Below are positions 24,686 to 37,900 of a stretch of DNA of 64,000 nucleotides, piece after piece. The stretch's first letter is position 1. Each line of letters opens with the position of its first letter. The stretch comes from Amycolatopsis benzoatilytica AK 16/65. Lineage in GTDB: Bacteria > Actinomycetota > Actinomycetes > Mycobacteriales > Pseudonocardiaceae. Position numbers and translations under genes: made by a program. The notes beneath the pieces were generated by a model. That model was given only the letters and a program-made list of their open reading frames with translations. It had not been told where the DNA came from and did no database searches. The DNA lies in NCBI RefSeq assembly GCF_000383915.1, contig NZ_KB912942.1:2144561-2208560 (forward strand), given 5' to 3'.

Positions 24686-25720
24686 ATGTCCAGGCGTGCA
24701 TTGATCACGGGGATCACCGGTCAGGACGGGTCCTACCTGGCTGAGCACCTGCTGGCGCAGGGGTACCAGGTGTGGGGGCTGATCCGCGGGCAGGCGAATC
24801 CGCGGAAGTCGCGGGTCAGCAGGCTCGCCGCCGATCTCAATTTTGTGAACGGCGACCTGCTGGACCAGTCCAGCCTCGTCTCGGCCGTCGACAAGATCCA
24901 GCCCGACGAGGTCTACAACCTCGGGGCCATTTCCTTCGTCCCGATGTCCTGGGAACAGGCCGAGCTGGTCACCGAGGTCAACGGCATGGGCGTGTTGCGC
25001 ATGCTCGAAGCGATCCGGATGGTGAGCGGGCTGTCGATCGCCTCTCGTTCCTCGGCCAGCGGCCAGATCCGGTTCTACCAGGCGTCCTCTTCGGAGATGT
25101 TCGGCAAAGTGATGGAGACGCCGCAGTCGGAGACGACGATCTTCCACCCGCGCAGCCCGTACGGGGTAGCGAAAGCCTATGGGCACTACATCACGCGCAA
25201 CTACCGTGAGTCCTTCGGCATGTACGGGGTCTCCGGGATGCTGTTCAACCACGAGTCTCCCCGGCGCGGCGCGGAGTTCGTGACCAGGAAGATTTCGCTG
25301 GCCGTGGCCCAGATCAAGCTGGGTCAGCAGGGCAAGCTGAAATTGGGCAACCTCGACGCGGTCCGCGACTGGGGCTTCGCCGGCGACTACGTGCGCGCGA
25401 TGCACCTCATGCTGCAGCAGGACGTCCCCGACGATTACGTGATCGGGACCGGCCGGATGAACTCGGTGCGCGAGGCGGTCCGGATCGCGTTCGACTGCGT
25501 GGGCCTGAGCTGGGAGGACTACGTGGTGATCGACCCGGAGTTGGTCCGGCCCGCCGAGGTCGAGACGCTGTGCGCGGATTCCGGCAAGGCACGGCAGGTG
25601 CTGGGCTGGGAACCCACCGTCGCGTTCGACGAACTGATGCGCATGATGGTCGAGTCCGATCTGCGCCAGGCCACGCGCGAACGCAAGATCGACGACCTGT
25701 CGCTGGCGGGGGCCTGGTAG
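24686..25720 (+). CDS. gmd: GDP-mannose 4,6-dehydratase (NysDIII/AmphDIII-like)
   Basis: A 344-residue short-chain dehydrogenase/reductase family enzyme that converts GDP-D-mannose to GDP-4-keto-6-deoxy-D-mannose, the first committed step toward GDP-mycosamine. The NADP-binding GITGQDGSY is at residues 9-17; the catalytic Tyr159 and Lys163 lie in SPYGVAKAYGHY; the family signatures YQASSSEMFG and NHESPRRG are intact. AGGGGA lies five bases before the ATG. Gene order transporter - dehydratase - six-module PKS is that of nystatin and amphotericin clusters. The partner aminotransferase (DII) and glycosyltransferase (DI) are not in the window. The C-terminus is normal in length, so no truncation is suspected. 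Confidence 0.95.
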   Translation: MSRRALITGITGQDGSYLAEHLLAQGYQVWGLIRGQANPRKSRVSRLAADLNFVNGDLLDQSSLVSAVDKIQPDEVYNLGAISFVPMSWEQAELVTEVNGMGVLRMLEAIRMVSGLSIASRSSASGQIRFYQASSSEMFGKVMETPQSETTIFHPRSPYGVAKAYGHYITRNYRESFGMYGVSGMLFNHESPRRGAEFVTRKISLAVAQIKLGQQGKLKLGNLDAVRDWGFAGDYVRAMHLMLQQDVPDDYVIGTGRMNSVREAVRIAFDCVGLSWEDYVVIDPELVRPAEVETLCADSGKARQVLGWEPTVAFDELMRMMVESDLRQATRERKIDDLSLAGAW

Positions 25721-25747
25721 CCGGTGCGCTTTGCCGCCTTCGACAGT

Positions 25748-25763
25748 GTAGGGATTTCCCAAC
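25748..25763 (+). promoter_or_regulatory. Putative PAS-LuxR operator upstream of the six-module PKS
   Basis: GTAGGGATTTCCCAAC has the perfect consensus core GGGATTTCCC and 13 of 16 matches overall. It lies 165 bases before the PKS start in the 207-base gap after the dehydratase gene, so the PKS has its own candidate activator site. Confidence 0.55.
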
Positions 25764-25927
25764 CCGACAGGGATGAAACTGGCGTGGTGGGAACGAATTC
25801 CGAAGCTTCGCACGGGCGGGGCCCGGCTCCGACCGGGCGCGCGATGTCCGTGGTGTGTCACTGGAAACGTGTGATGTGCGATGCGGACAGCTGCGGTCCG
25901 CTCGCGGTCGGGATGGGTTGAGCCGGG

Positions 25928-28900
25928 ATGGACAACGAACAAAAGCTCCGGGACTACCTGAAGCGGGCAGGCGCCGATCTGCAGCGGTACCGCAGGCGGG
26001 TGACCGAACTCGAGGAAGCCGCCGTAGAACCGATTGCCATCGTCGGCATGGCGTGCCGGTTCCCGGGGAACGTCGCCAGCCCGGAAGATCTGTGGCGGAT
26101 GGTCCTCGACGGCGAGGACGGAATCTCGGGCTTCCCGCCTGACCGCGGGTGGGACCTCGGCGACACCGTGTCCGCTGGTGGCGGTTTCCTTCACGGGGCA
26201 ACGGAATTCGACCCGGACTTCTTCGGTATTTCGCCGCGGGAAGCCCTCGCGATGGACCCCCAGCAGCGCGTACTGCTCGAAGCGTCCTGGGAAGCCTTCG
26301 AACGCGCCGGGCTCGATCCGGCCGCGCTGCGGGGGAGCCGGACCGGGGTATTCGTCGGTGCGATGGCCCAGGACTACCGCATCGGTCCTGGCGAGGGAGC
26401 GGAGGGCTTCCAGCTGACCGGTGCCACGACCAGCGTCCTCTCCGGACGGTTGTCTTACACCTTCGGCCTGGTCGGCCCGGCGGTGACAGTGGACACCGCC
26501 TGTTCCTCATCACTGGTCGCGATGCATTTCGCGGCGCAGGCGCTCCGCGGCGACGAATGTTCGCTGGCGCTGGCGGGCGGCGTCACGGTGATGTCCAGTC
26601 CGGCCACCTTCGTCGAGATGGGCCGGCAGGGCGGCCTCGCCGCCGACGGCCGCTGCCGTTCGTTCTCCGATGACGCGGACGGTACGGGCTGGTCCGAAGG
26701 CGTCGGAATCCTCGTCCTGGAAAGGCTGTCCGACGCCCGGCGCAACGGGCACGAAGTACTGGCGGTCGTCCGAGGCTCCGCGGTCAACCAGGACGGTGCA
26801 TCGAACGGCTTGACCGCGCCGAACGGCCCGTCGCAGCAGCGGGTCATCCAGCAGGCTCTCGTCAGCGCCCGGCTGTCCCCGGCCGAGGTCGACGTCGTGG
26901 ACGCGCACGGGACCGGTACCGCACTCGGCGATCCGGTGGAGGCGCAGGCGCTGCTGGCGACCTACGGGCAGGATCGGGACGCGGCCAGTCCGCTGCTGCT
27001 CGGCTCGGTCAAGTCGAACCTCGGCCACACCCAGGCCGCTGCCGGGGTGGCTGGGGTGATCAAGATGGTGATGGCGATGCGGCACGGCGTGGTTCCCCGC
27101 ACGCTGCACGTCAGCGCTCCGTCGTCGCATGTGGACTGGAGCGCGGGCGCGGTCCGGCTGGTGACCGAGCAGGTCCCGTGGCCGCACACCGGCGAACCCC
27201 GCCGGGCCGGGATCTCTTCGTTCGGCATCAGCGGCACCAACGCGCACACCATTATCGAGGAGGCGCCGCGCGTTGAGACCCCGGCGGACCCCGGCGGCAC
27301 CGTCGCCGGTGTCGTGCCGCTGCCGGTTTCCGGCAAGACGGCTGAGGCGCTGCGGGCCCAGGCGGCCAATCTGCGGTCGTTCGTGGACGAGCACCCGGAT
27401 CTCGACCTGGGCGATCTGGCCCGCTCGCTGGCCACTTCGCGATCGAGTTTCGAGCACCGGGCAGTGCTGGCCGCCGCCGATCGCGAGGCGGCCGTCGCTG
27501 GGCTGAGCGCCCTGGCCGCGGACAGCTCCGCATCGGGCCTCGTTCGCGGAATCGCCTACGGAAAGCCGAAACTCGCGTTCTCGTTCACCGGGCAAGGCGC
27601 CCAGCGGCTGGGCATGGGCCGCGAACTGTACGCGCGCTTCCCGGAGTTCGCCGCTGCGCTGGATCTGGTCGCCGCGGCTCTCGACGCGCATCTCGATCGT
27701 CCCCTGAAGGACGTGATGTGGGGCGAGCAGGCGGAAACGCTGGAGCGGACCGAGTACGCCCAGCCCGCGCTGTTCGCGCTCGAAGTCGCCCTGTTCCGGC
27801 TAACGGAAGCCTGGGGTGTCAAGCCGGATTTCCTCGTCGGCCACTCGATCGGCGAACTCGCCGCGGCTCACGTGTCCGGTGTCTTCAGCCTCGAAGACGC
27901 GGCCGCGCTGGTCGCCGCTCGGGGCCGGTTGATGCAGGCCTTGCCGGCCACCGGATCGATGGTGTCGTTGCAGGCGTCGGAAGCCGAGGCCGCGGCGCTC
28001 GTGGCGGGCAGGGAAGACGCGGTCTCGATCGCCGCGGTGAACGGACCTGCTTCGGTGGTCGTGTCTGGCGCCAGCGAGGTGGTCGACGAGATCGCCGCGC
28101 ACTTCGCGGCGCTGGGCCGCAAGACGAGAAAACTCAAGGTTTCGCACGCGTTCCACTCGCCGGACCTCGATTCGATGCTCGGCGAGTACAGAACGCTGGT
28201 GGCGGGGCTTTCCGCGCAGCCGCCGCTGATCCCGATCGTGTCGACGGTGACCGGCGCAGCGATGACAGCCGAACAGGGGACATCCGCGGATTACTGGACC
28301 GACCAGGTCCGCCGTGCCGTCCGGTTCGCCGACGCCGTCGGCTGGCTGTGGGACCACGGCACCGGAGTGTTCCTCGAACTCGGCCCGGACGGGGTGCTCT
28401 CGGCCATGGTCCGGGACTGCCTGGACGATATCGGCGACGCTGCCTTCCCGGCGTTGCGGGCGGGCCGTTCCGAGACCGCCTCGATCACCTCCGCCGCTGG
28501 CGGCCTGCACGTGCACGGGGTCCGCCTCGGCTGGGAGGCCTTCTTCGCCGGAACCGGCGCACGTCGCGTGGACCTGCCGACCTATCCCTTCCAGCACAGC
28601 CGGTTCTGGCCGAAGTCGTGGGGAGCCGAAGCGGGCGATCCGCGCGCGGCGGGCCTGGGCGCGGCCCGCCATCCGCTGCTCGCCGCTGCCGTCTCCTTGG
28701 CCGACTCCGACGGATTCCTGCTCACCGGCCGGCTGTCCCTCCAGACTCATCCCTGGCTCGCCGATCACGCGGTGCGGGGCGCGGTCCTGGTGCCTGGTAC
28801 GGCTTTCCTGGAGCTGGCGATCCGGGCGGGCGACGAGGTCGGCTGCGACCGGATCGAGGAGCTGACGCTCGCCGCTCCGCTGGTCCTGCCCGAGCACGGC

Positions 28901-31900
28901 GGCGTCCAGGTCCAGGCCTGGGTCAGTGCGCCCGACGAGTCCGGCTGCCGTTCGTTCTCCCTCTACTCCCGGCCCGAGCCCGCCGAGGACGCGGCCGAGC
29001 AGCCGTGGGTCAGGCACGCGGCGGGCGTTCTCTCTGCCGATGGCCCCGCCGCCGCGCCCGAGGCGGACCTGGTTGACTGGCCGCCCGCCGACGCCGAGCC
29101 TGTCGACCTCGACGGGCACTACGACCGGCTCGCCGACAACGGGTTCGAATACGGTCCGGCGTTCCGCGGTCTCACTGCCGCCTGGCAGCGCGGGGACGAG
29201 ATCTTCGCCGAACTGACGCTGCCCGAGGGCACCGACGCCGACTCGTTCGGCATCCACCCGGCGCTTCTCGATTCCGCGTTGCACGCTTCGGCGTTCGCGG
29301 GTCTCTCCGGCGGTCTTCCGTTCTCGTGGGAAGGCGTCTCGCTGCGAGCCACCGGGGCGACCGGTGCCCGGGTGAAACTCGCCAAGCTGGCTGACGACAC
29401 CATTTCCGTCGTGGTCGCCGACACCGCAGGCGAACCGATCGCGTCGATCGACGCACTCGTACTGCGCGCGGCGGACGGGCCCGGCAGCGCCGCCTCGGCG
29501 GAGCGGGACTCGTTGTTCGCCGTCGACTGGCGGAAGGCCCCAGCGAGCCGGGCGGTTCTGCCGTCGACCGTCGGCGTACTGGGTGAGGACGTCTTCGGTC
29601 TTGCCGATGCTGTTCGCGAAGCGGGAGCCGCGGCCGAGACGGAGCTGGGTTCGGCGTGGTCCGGCAGCACGGTGCCGGAGATCGTCCTGGTGCCGTTGCG
29701 GGGCAACGGAACCGATGTCGCCGCGGAGGCGCACCGCCTGGCCGCCGAGACGCTGAGCCTGGTCAAGGCGTGGCTGGCCGACGAGCGGTGTGCGGCCTCG
29801 CGGCTGGTCTTCGTGACGCGCGGAGCCGACCGCGACGACTTGGCCGCCGCATCGGTGCGGGGACTGCTGCGGGCTGGCCAGAACGAGCATCCCGGCCGGT
29901 TCGCGCTGCTCGACCTGGACCCGGCGGCGGCTTCCGTCACCGGGCTTGGCGCGGCGCTGGCGGTGGTGGACTCGGCCGAACCGCAGGTGATGATCCGGGA
30001 CGAGGTCGTGCTGCGAGCCCGGCTGGTTCGGGTTTCCCCGGCAGGCGAAGAAGAATCGCCGTGGCGCGGGGACGGGACTGTCCTCGTTACCGGGGCCGCG
30101 AACGGTCTCGGCGGAGTCTTCGCCCGCCACCTCGCCGCCGAACACGGCGTGCGTCGACTGCTGCTGGTCAGCCGACGCGGCGCGGCGGCCGAAGGCGTCG
30201 CCGATCTCGTGGCCGAACTGGCCGAACAAGGCACCGAACTCGTGGTCGCCGCGTGCGATGTCGCCGACCGGGCCGCGCTGGCGGCGATGCTGGAGTCGAT
30301 CCCAGCCGAGCACCCGCTGACCGGGGTGGTCCATACGGCGGGCGTGCTCGACGATGGTGTCGTTGACGCGCTGACGCCCGAGCGGCTCGATGCCGTCTTG
30401 CGGCCGAAGGTCGACGCCGCTTGGCATCTGCACGAGCTGACCCGTGACCTGCCGCTGACCGCGTTCGTAGTCTTCTCCTCGGTCGCGGGCACCTTCGGTG
30501 CGGCTGGACAGGCGAACTACGCCGCCGCCAACGCATTCCTGGACGCCCTCGCCGCGCACCGCCGGGACGCAGGCCTGCCCGGCGTGTCGCTTGCGTGGGG
30601 GCCGTGGGCCGGGTCCGGCGGCATGACCGCCGAGCTGACCGACACCGAGTTGGCACGCCTGGAGCGGGCAGGGACACCGCCGCTCTCCGTGGAACAGGGC
30701 GTCTCGCTGTTCGACGCCGCCCTCTCCGCGCCGGACGCGCTGCTGCTGCCAGTCCGGCTCGACCTCGGCGCGCTGCGCACACTCGACGAGATTCCGGCTC
30801 TGCTGCGCGGGCTTGTCAAGACCCGCCGCCGCTCCGTGATCGCCGGCACCGGCACGGCGTCCGCGCTGGTACAGCGGCTTGCCCGGCTCACCGAGGCGGA
30901 CCGCGCCGACGCGGTGCTGGACCTGGTGCGCACCGAGGTCGCCGCAACCCTTGGACACGACAGTGCGAGTGCGGTCCAACCCGGCCGCGCCTTCGCCGAC
31001 CTCGGGCTCGACTCGCTGACGGCGGTCGAACTGCGCAACCGGCTCAGCCGGGCGACCGGACTGCGCACCTCGGCCACGGTCGTCTTCGACTATCCGACGT
31101 CGAGCGCGCTGGCCGCGCACCTGCTCGCCGAGTTGACCGAAGCCGAGTCTGCAGCCGACGCTCCGGCCGTACGTGCCTCGCGCGCCGCTGCCGCCGACGA
31201 CCCGATCGTGATCGTGGGCATGAGCTGCCGCTATCCCGGCGGCGTGGCTTCGCCGGCTGACCTGTGGCGGCTGGTCAGCGAAGGAGCCGACGCCATCTCG
31301 GGCTTCCCGGCGAACCGCGGCTGGGACCTGGCCTCGCTCTACGATCCGGACCCGGACCACCCGGGCACGACCTACGCGCGCGCTGGCGGCTTCCTGCACG
31401 ACGCGGGCGAATTCGACCCGGCTTTCTTCGGCATGAGTCCGCGCGAAGCGACGGCGACCGACGCGCAGCAACGGTTGCTGCTGGAGGCTTCCTGGGAAGC
31501 GATCGAGGGTGCCGGAATCGACCCGGTGTCGTTGCGCGGCAGCCAGACCGGCGTGTTCGCCGGCGTGATGTACAACGACTACGGCGCGGTGCTGGCGCAC
31601 GGCGACTTCGAGGGATTCCAGGGCAGCGGTACGTCGCCGAGTGTCGCATCGGGCCGCGTCTCCTACGTCCTCGGGCTGGAAGGCCCGGCGGTCACCGTCG
31701 ACACGGCGTGCTCTTCCTCGCTGGTCGCGATGCACTGGGCGATGCAGGCGCTGCGCGCGGGGGAGTGCTCGCTGGCGCTGGCCGGCGGCGTGACGGTGAT
31801 GTCCACGCCAGCTTCGCTGATCGAATTCGCCCGGCAGCGCGGCCTTTCCCCAGACGGCCGCTGCAAGTCCTTTTCGGACTCCGCGGACGGCGTCGGCTGG

Positions 31901-34900
31901 TCCGAAGGCGTCGGGATCCTTGTCCTCGAACGGCTGTCCGACGCCCGGCGCAACGGACACGAAGTCCTCGCGATCGTGCGCGGCTCCGCGGTCAACCAGG
32001 ACGGCGCGTCCAACGGGCTGACCGCGCCCAACGGTCCGTCGCAGCAGCGGGTGATCCGCCAGGCGCTGGCGAGTGCCGGACTGTCCGCTTCGGACGTCGA
32101 CGCGGTGGAAGCACACGGCACGGGGACGACGCTCGGCGACCCGATCGAGGCACAAGCGCTGCTGGCCACCTACGGCCAGGACCGCGACGAGGAGCGGCCG
32201 CTGCTGCTCGGCTCGGTGAAGTCGAACCTCGGCCACACCCAGGCCGCCTCGGGCGTTGCCGGGGTGATCAAGATGGTGCTGGCGATGCGCCACGGCGTGC
32301 TGCCCCGTACGCTGCACGCCGGCGTGCCGTCGTCCGAAGTGGACTGGGCGGCTGGCGCGGTGGAGTTGTTGTCCGAAGAGACCGAGTGGCCGGCCACCGG
32401 ACGCCCGCGCCGCGCCGGGATATCGTCGTTCGGTATCAGCGGGACCAACGCCCACCTCATCGTCGAACAGGCCCCGGAACCGCGGCCCGCCCGGCCCGTC
32501 GAGCCGCAGCGGAACGATCTGGTTCTGCCCTGGCTGGTGTCGGGCAAGACCCCGGAGGCGCTGCGCGCACAGGCGGCCGCCCTGAAGTCCTTTGTGGAAT
32601 CCCAGCCGGAACTGCGCGCGGCGGACGTCGCGTTGTCGCTGGCCACCACCCGCTCGGCGCTGGACCGGCGCGCGGCGGTCGTCGGTGCGGACCGCGCCGA
32701 GATGCTGGCCGCGCTGGCCGCGTTGAGTTCCGGCTCCCCGGCGCGCGGACTGGTCGAGGGCGCGTCCGGCGGGGGTGTCAAGCCCGCGCTGCTTTTCACC
32801 GGGCAGGGCAGCCAGCGTCCCGGCATGGGACGCGCGCTCTCCGAGCGGTTCCCAGTTTTCGCCTCGGCGCTCGACGAGATCGCCGCCCTGCTGGACGAAT
32901 CGCTCGACCGGCCTTTGCGCGACGTTCTTTTCGCACCGGCGGGCAGCGCCGAAGCGCGGCTGCTGGACCGGACGGACTGGACTCAGCCCGCGCTGTTCGC
33001 GCTCGAGGTGGCGCTCTTCCGATTGCTGGAATCGTGGGGCGTCAAGCCCGCCGCGGTGGCCGGCCATTCGGTCGGCGAGCTGGCCGCGGCGCACGTCGCC
33101 GGGGTGCTTTCCCTGGCCGACGCCTGCACGCTGGTCGCGGCGCGGGCGAGGCTCATGGCGGACCTTTCCTCCGATGCCGGCGTGATGGTTTCGGTGCAGG
33201 CGGGGGAGGACGAGGTTGTCCCGCTGCTGACCGAAGGCGCGTCCCTCGCCGCGGTCAACGGGCCCGCGTCGGTGGTCGTCGCCGGCGACGAGGACGCGGT
33301 CAGCGCGGTCGCCGCGCACTTCGCCGAGCTGGGCCGCAAGACCAAGCGGTTGCGGGTGAGCCATGCGTTCCACTCGTCCCACATGGACGCGATGCTCGAA
33401 GACTTCCGTGCGGTGGCGCAGGGACTGTCCTACGCGGAGCCGGTGCTCCCCCTGGTGTCGAACCTGACCGGCGAGTTCGCCGCCGCGGGACAGGTGTCTT
33501 CCCCGGAGTACTGGGTCGAGCACGTCCGCGGCACGGTGCGGTTCGCTGACGGTGTCGCCGCGTTGCGGAACTCCGGGCTGACCACGTTCTTGGAACTCGG
33601 CCCGGATGGCGTCCTGTCGGCGATGGCCGAGGACGTCCTGGCCGGCCAGGACACTGAGGCTGAAGCCTTGCCGGTGCTGGGCGGCCATCGGCCGGAGGAC
33701 CTCGCGCTGACTGAGGCGCTGGCCCGCCTGCACGTGCGCGGGATCGCGGTCGACTGGTCCGCGTTCTTCGCCGGTACCGGTGCCCGCAAGGTCGGCCTGC
33801 CGACCTACGCCTTCCAGCACCAGGCCTTCTGGCCTGAGGTCGTCCCCGCGCGCCCGGCGGCCGACCCGGCCGACGACCGGCTGTGGGCCGCCGTCGAGCG
33901 CGGCGACGCGGACGATCTCGCCGCCCTGCTCGGCCTGCGTGCCGAGCAGCTGTCCGCGCTGGGCTCGGTGTTGCCTGCCTTCACTTCGTGGCGACAGGAC
34001 CGGCGGGAACGCTCGCTGCTGGACTCATGGCGCTACCGGCTGGAATGGAAGCCACTCCGGCCCGCGACGGCACCCGTGCTCGGCGGCACCTGGCTGGTCG
34101 TCACGACCGATCAGATCGACGCTGAGCAGATCGACCCTGAGCAGATCGAGTCGGCGCTCACCGCGCACGGTGCCGAGGTCCGCCGCGTCAGCATCGGCGA
34201 ATCGCACGCCGACCGCGCCGCGCTCGCGTCCCTGCTCGCCGAAGCAGCCGAGGACGTGACGGGCATCGTGTCGTTGCTCGCCTTGGCGGGACAACCCGAC
34301 GACGCCTTCCCCGTGCTGTCCCGCGGGCTGGCCCTGACCGTCTCGCTGGTCCAAGCGCACGGCGACGCTGGGGTCGCGGCTCCACTGTGGACAGTCACCA
34401 GCGGAGCCGTCTCCACCGGGCACTGGGACCCCGTCACCAGCCCGGCCCAGGCCGCGGTGTGGGGGTTCGGCCGGGTCGCGGCGCTGGAGTACCCGCGGAG
34501 CTGGGGTGGCCTGGTCGACGTCCCCGCGACCCTGGACGGCGCCACCGGGACCCTGGCGGCCGTTCTGGCCGGGCTCGACGGCGAGGACCAGGTCGCCATC
34601 CGGCCGTCCGGCGCATCGGGTCGCAGGCTGGTGCGCTACCCGGTGAGTGAGCTGCCCGACGAGTTCACCGCGTCCGGCAGCGTGCTGGTGACCGGCGGGA
34701 CCGGCGCGCTCGGCGCCGAATGCGCGCGCTGGCTCGCCCGCAGCGGCGCGGAAAACCTGATCCTGGTCAGCCGCCGCGGCGACGCCGCGCCCGGCGCGGC
34801 CGACCTGCGTGCCGAACTGGCGGCACTGGGCGCGCGCGTGGACATCGTGTCCTGCGATGTCGCGGACCGCGCCGCGCTGGCGGCGGTGCTGGACCGAATC

Positions 34901-37900
34901 CCCGTCGAGCACCCGCTGACCGGCGTGGTGCACGCCGCGGGCACCGGCCAGTCGTCGCCGCTGCCCGAGACCGACCTCGAAACGTTCGCCGGGGTCATGT
35001 CGGCGAAGGTTTCCGGCGCGCTCAATCTCGATCATCTGCTCGGCGACACCGGCCTCGACTTCTTCGTGCTGTTCGCCTCGATAGCGGGAGTGTGGGGCAG
35101 CGGCGGTCAGAGCGCCTACGCCGCGGGCAACGCGTGCCTCGACGCGCTCGCCGGAGCGCGGCGCAACCGGGGACTGGCCGCGACCTCGATCGCGTGGGGA
35201 CCGTGGGCCGAGGCCGGAATGGCACTGGACGACGCAGTTTCCGAGGACCTCGCCCGCCGCGGGCTGTCGTTCCTGAACCCCGAAGCAGCGATCGCCGAAC
35301 TGCGCCGCGCGGTGGTGCAGCAGGACGTCGCGGTGACCGTCGCCGACGTCGATTGGCAGCGGTACTTCCCGATCTTCACCTCGTCTCGGCCCAGTCCGCT
35401 GCTCGCGGACCTGCCCGAAGCCCGCACCGCGCTCGACGCGGAATCCGCCGCGAGCGGTTCGGATTTCGTCGCGCGTCTGCGCGGGATGGACGAGCCCGAA
35501 CAGCACCGGTCGGTGCTCGAACTGGTCCGTGCCGAAGCCTCGGTCGTGCTCGGGCACGATTCCGCGTCGGCGGTCGCGGAGCGGCAATCGTTCCGCGACC
35601 TCGGGTTCGACTCGATGACGGCGGTGGAACTGCGCAAGCGGCTGGCGAGGGCGACCGGCCTGGCGCTGCCGGCCACCCTGGCCTTCGACTATCCGAACCC
35701 GGCCGCGCTGGCGGCGTTCCTGCGCACCGAGGCGCTCGGCGGCGACACGGCGGTCCCGGACGCGGCCGGAACGGTGGCCGCCGACGGCGACCCGATCGTC
35801 ATCGTCGGCATGAGCTGCCGGTTCCCCGGCGGCGTCCGCTCGCCCGAGCACCTGTGGGACCTGATGCGCCGGGGCGTCGACGCGGGCACGGATTTCCCCG
35901 CCGACCGCGGCTGGGACGGCGAGAGCCTTTACGACCCGGATCCGGACCGGCCCGGCCACACGTACACCACTCACGGCGGGTTCCTGCACGAAGCCGGTGA
36001 ATTCGACCCCGGATTCTTCGGAATCTCGCCGCGCGAGGCGCTGGCGACCGATCCGCAGCAGCGGCTGCTGCTGGAGACCGCGTGGGAGGCCTTCGAACAG
36101 GCGGGGATCGATCCGGAAACCGTCCGCGGCAGCCGCACCGGCACGTTCGTCGGAGCCAGCTATCAGGACTACGGCGCCGGAGCCGATCTCAGCGGATCCG
36201 AGGGCATGCTGGTCACCGGCACGAGCCCGAGTGTCCTGTCCGGTCGCGTGGCCTACTTGTTCGGGCTGGAAGGCCCGGCGGTCACCGTCGACACCGCGTG
36301 CTCGTCCTCGCTGGTGGCACTGCACCTTGCCTGCCAGTCGCTGCGCAGCGGGGAAAGCTCGCTCGCACTCGCGGGCGGCGCGCACATCATGGCCAACCCT
36401 GGCCCGTTCATCGCCTTCAGCAGGCAACGGGCGCTCGCCGCCGACGGCCGGACCAAGGCGTTCGGCGACGGTGCCGACGGCATGCTGCTGGCCGAGGGGG
36501 TCGGGCTGGTCCTGATGGAACGCCTCTCCGACGCACGCCGCAACGGGCATCCGGTGCTGGCGGTGGTGCGGGGTTCGGCGATCAACCAGGACGGTGCGTC
36601 CAACGGGCTGACCGCGCCGAACGGTCCGTCCCAGCAGCGCGTCATCCGGCAGGCTCTGGCCGGGGCCGGACTGTCCGCTTCGGACATCGACGCGGTCGAA
36701 GGCCACGGCACCGGCACCGCGCTGGGCGACCCGATCGAGGTGCAGGCGCTCCAGTCCACCTACGGCCGCGACCGTGACCCGGAGCGGCCGCTGCTGCTCG
36801 GCTCGGTCAAGACCAACATCGGTCATACGCAGTCTGCGGCCGGGATCGCCGGGGTCATGAAGATGGTGCTGGCGATGCGGCACGGGATGCTGCCGCGCAC
36901 GCTGCACTCGGAGACCCGTTCGCCGCACATCGACTGGTCCGCGGGCAGCATCGAGCTGCTGCGCGAAGCGAAGGAGTGGCCGGAGACCGGCAGCCCGCGC
37001 CGCGCGGCCGTTTCGGCGTTCGGCATCAGCGGCACCAACGCGCACCTCATCCTCGAACACGTCCCGGAGGAGGTTCCCGCCGAGGAACCCGAAGTCGCGG
37101 CCGGGATCTTCCCACTGGTGCTCTCCGGCAAGTCCCCGGCCGCGCTCCGGGGACAGGCCGAGGCCCTGAGGTCCTATCTGGACACGGAGACGGAACTCCG
37201 GCTCGGCGACGTCGGCTACTCGCTCGTCACCTCGCGCTCGCTCTTCGAGCACCGCGCGGTCGTGCTCGGCGCGGACCGCGCCGGGGCACGGACGGCGCTG
37301 GACGCATTCAGCCGCTCCGGCTCTTCGCCGGAGGTCGTGACCGGGACGGCGGACGTCGACGGCCGTACGGTGTTCGTGTTCCCCGGCCAGGGGGCGCAGT
37401 GGGCCGGGATGGGCGCCCGCTTGGTGGACGAGTCGGCGGTCTTCGCCGGGCGGCTCGCCGAGTGTGCGGCCGCGTTGTCGCCGTTCGTGGAGTGGTCCCT
37501 GATCGACGTCCTGCGTCAGGTCGAAGGCGCGCCGACGCTCGACCGCGTGGACGTCGTTCAGCCCGCCACGTGGGCGGTCATGGTTTCGCTGGCGGAGCTG
37601 TGGCGTTCACACGGGGTCGAGCCCGACGCCGTGGTCGGCCACTCCCAAGGCGAGATCGCCGCCGCGGTCGTGGCGGGAGCGCTGTCGCTGTCCGACGGAG
37701 CCAGGGTGGTCGCGCTGCGCAGCCAGGCCATCGGGCGCACGCTGGCCGGAGCGGGCGGCATGATGTCGATCGCCTTGCCCGCCGCGGACGTCGAAGCGAG
37801 GCTGTCGGGCCGCGGCGAGGGAATCTCGATCGCGGCGGTCAACGGACCGGCGTCGGTCGTCGTATCCGGCGAGCCCGAGCTGCTCGATACCTTGTTCGCG

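Noticed and set aside
23687..26194. Reverse-strand frame of about 835 codons across the dehydratase region
   Set aside because: Overlaps the well-supported dehydratase and PKS start in antisense, and its product shows no family features.
27800..33820. Very long reverse-strand open frame (about 2000 codons) opposite the large PKS
   Set aside because: It is antisense to clear KS, AT, DH, KR and ACP motifs. In high-GC DNA with G/C third positions, long antisense frames are common; it has no recognisable domain. The same holds for 34025-37252, 37607-42973, 45005-48763 and 51134-54046.
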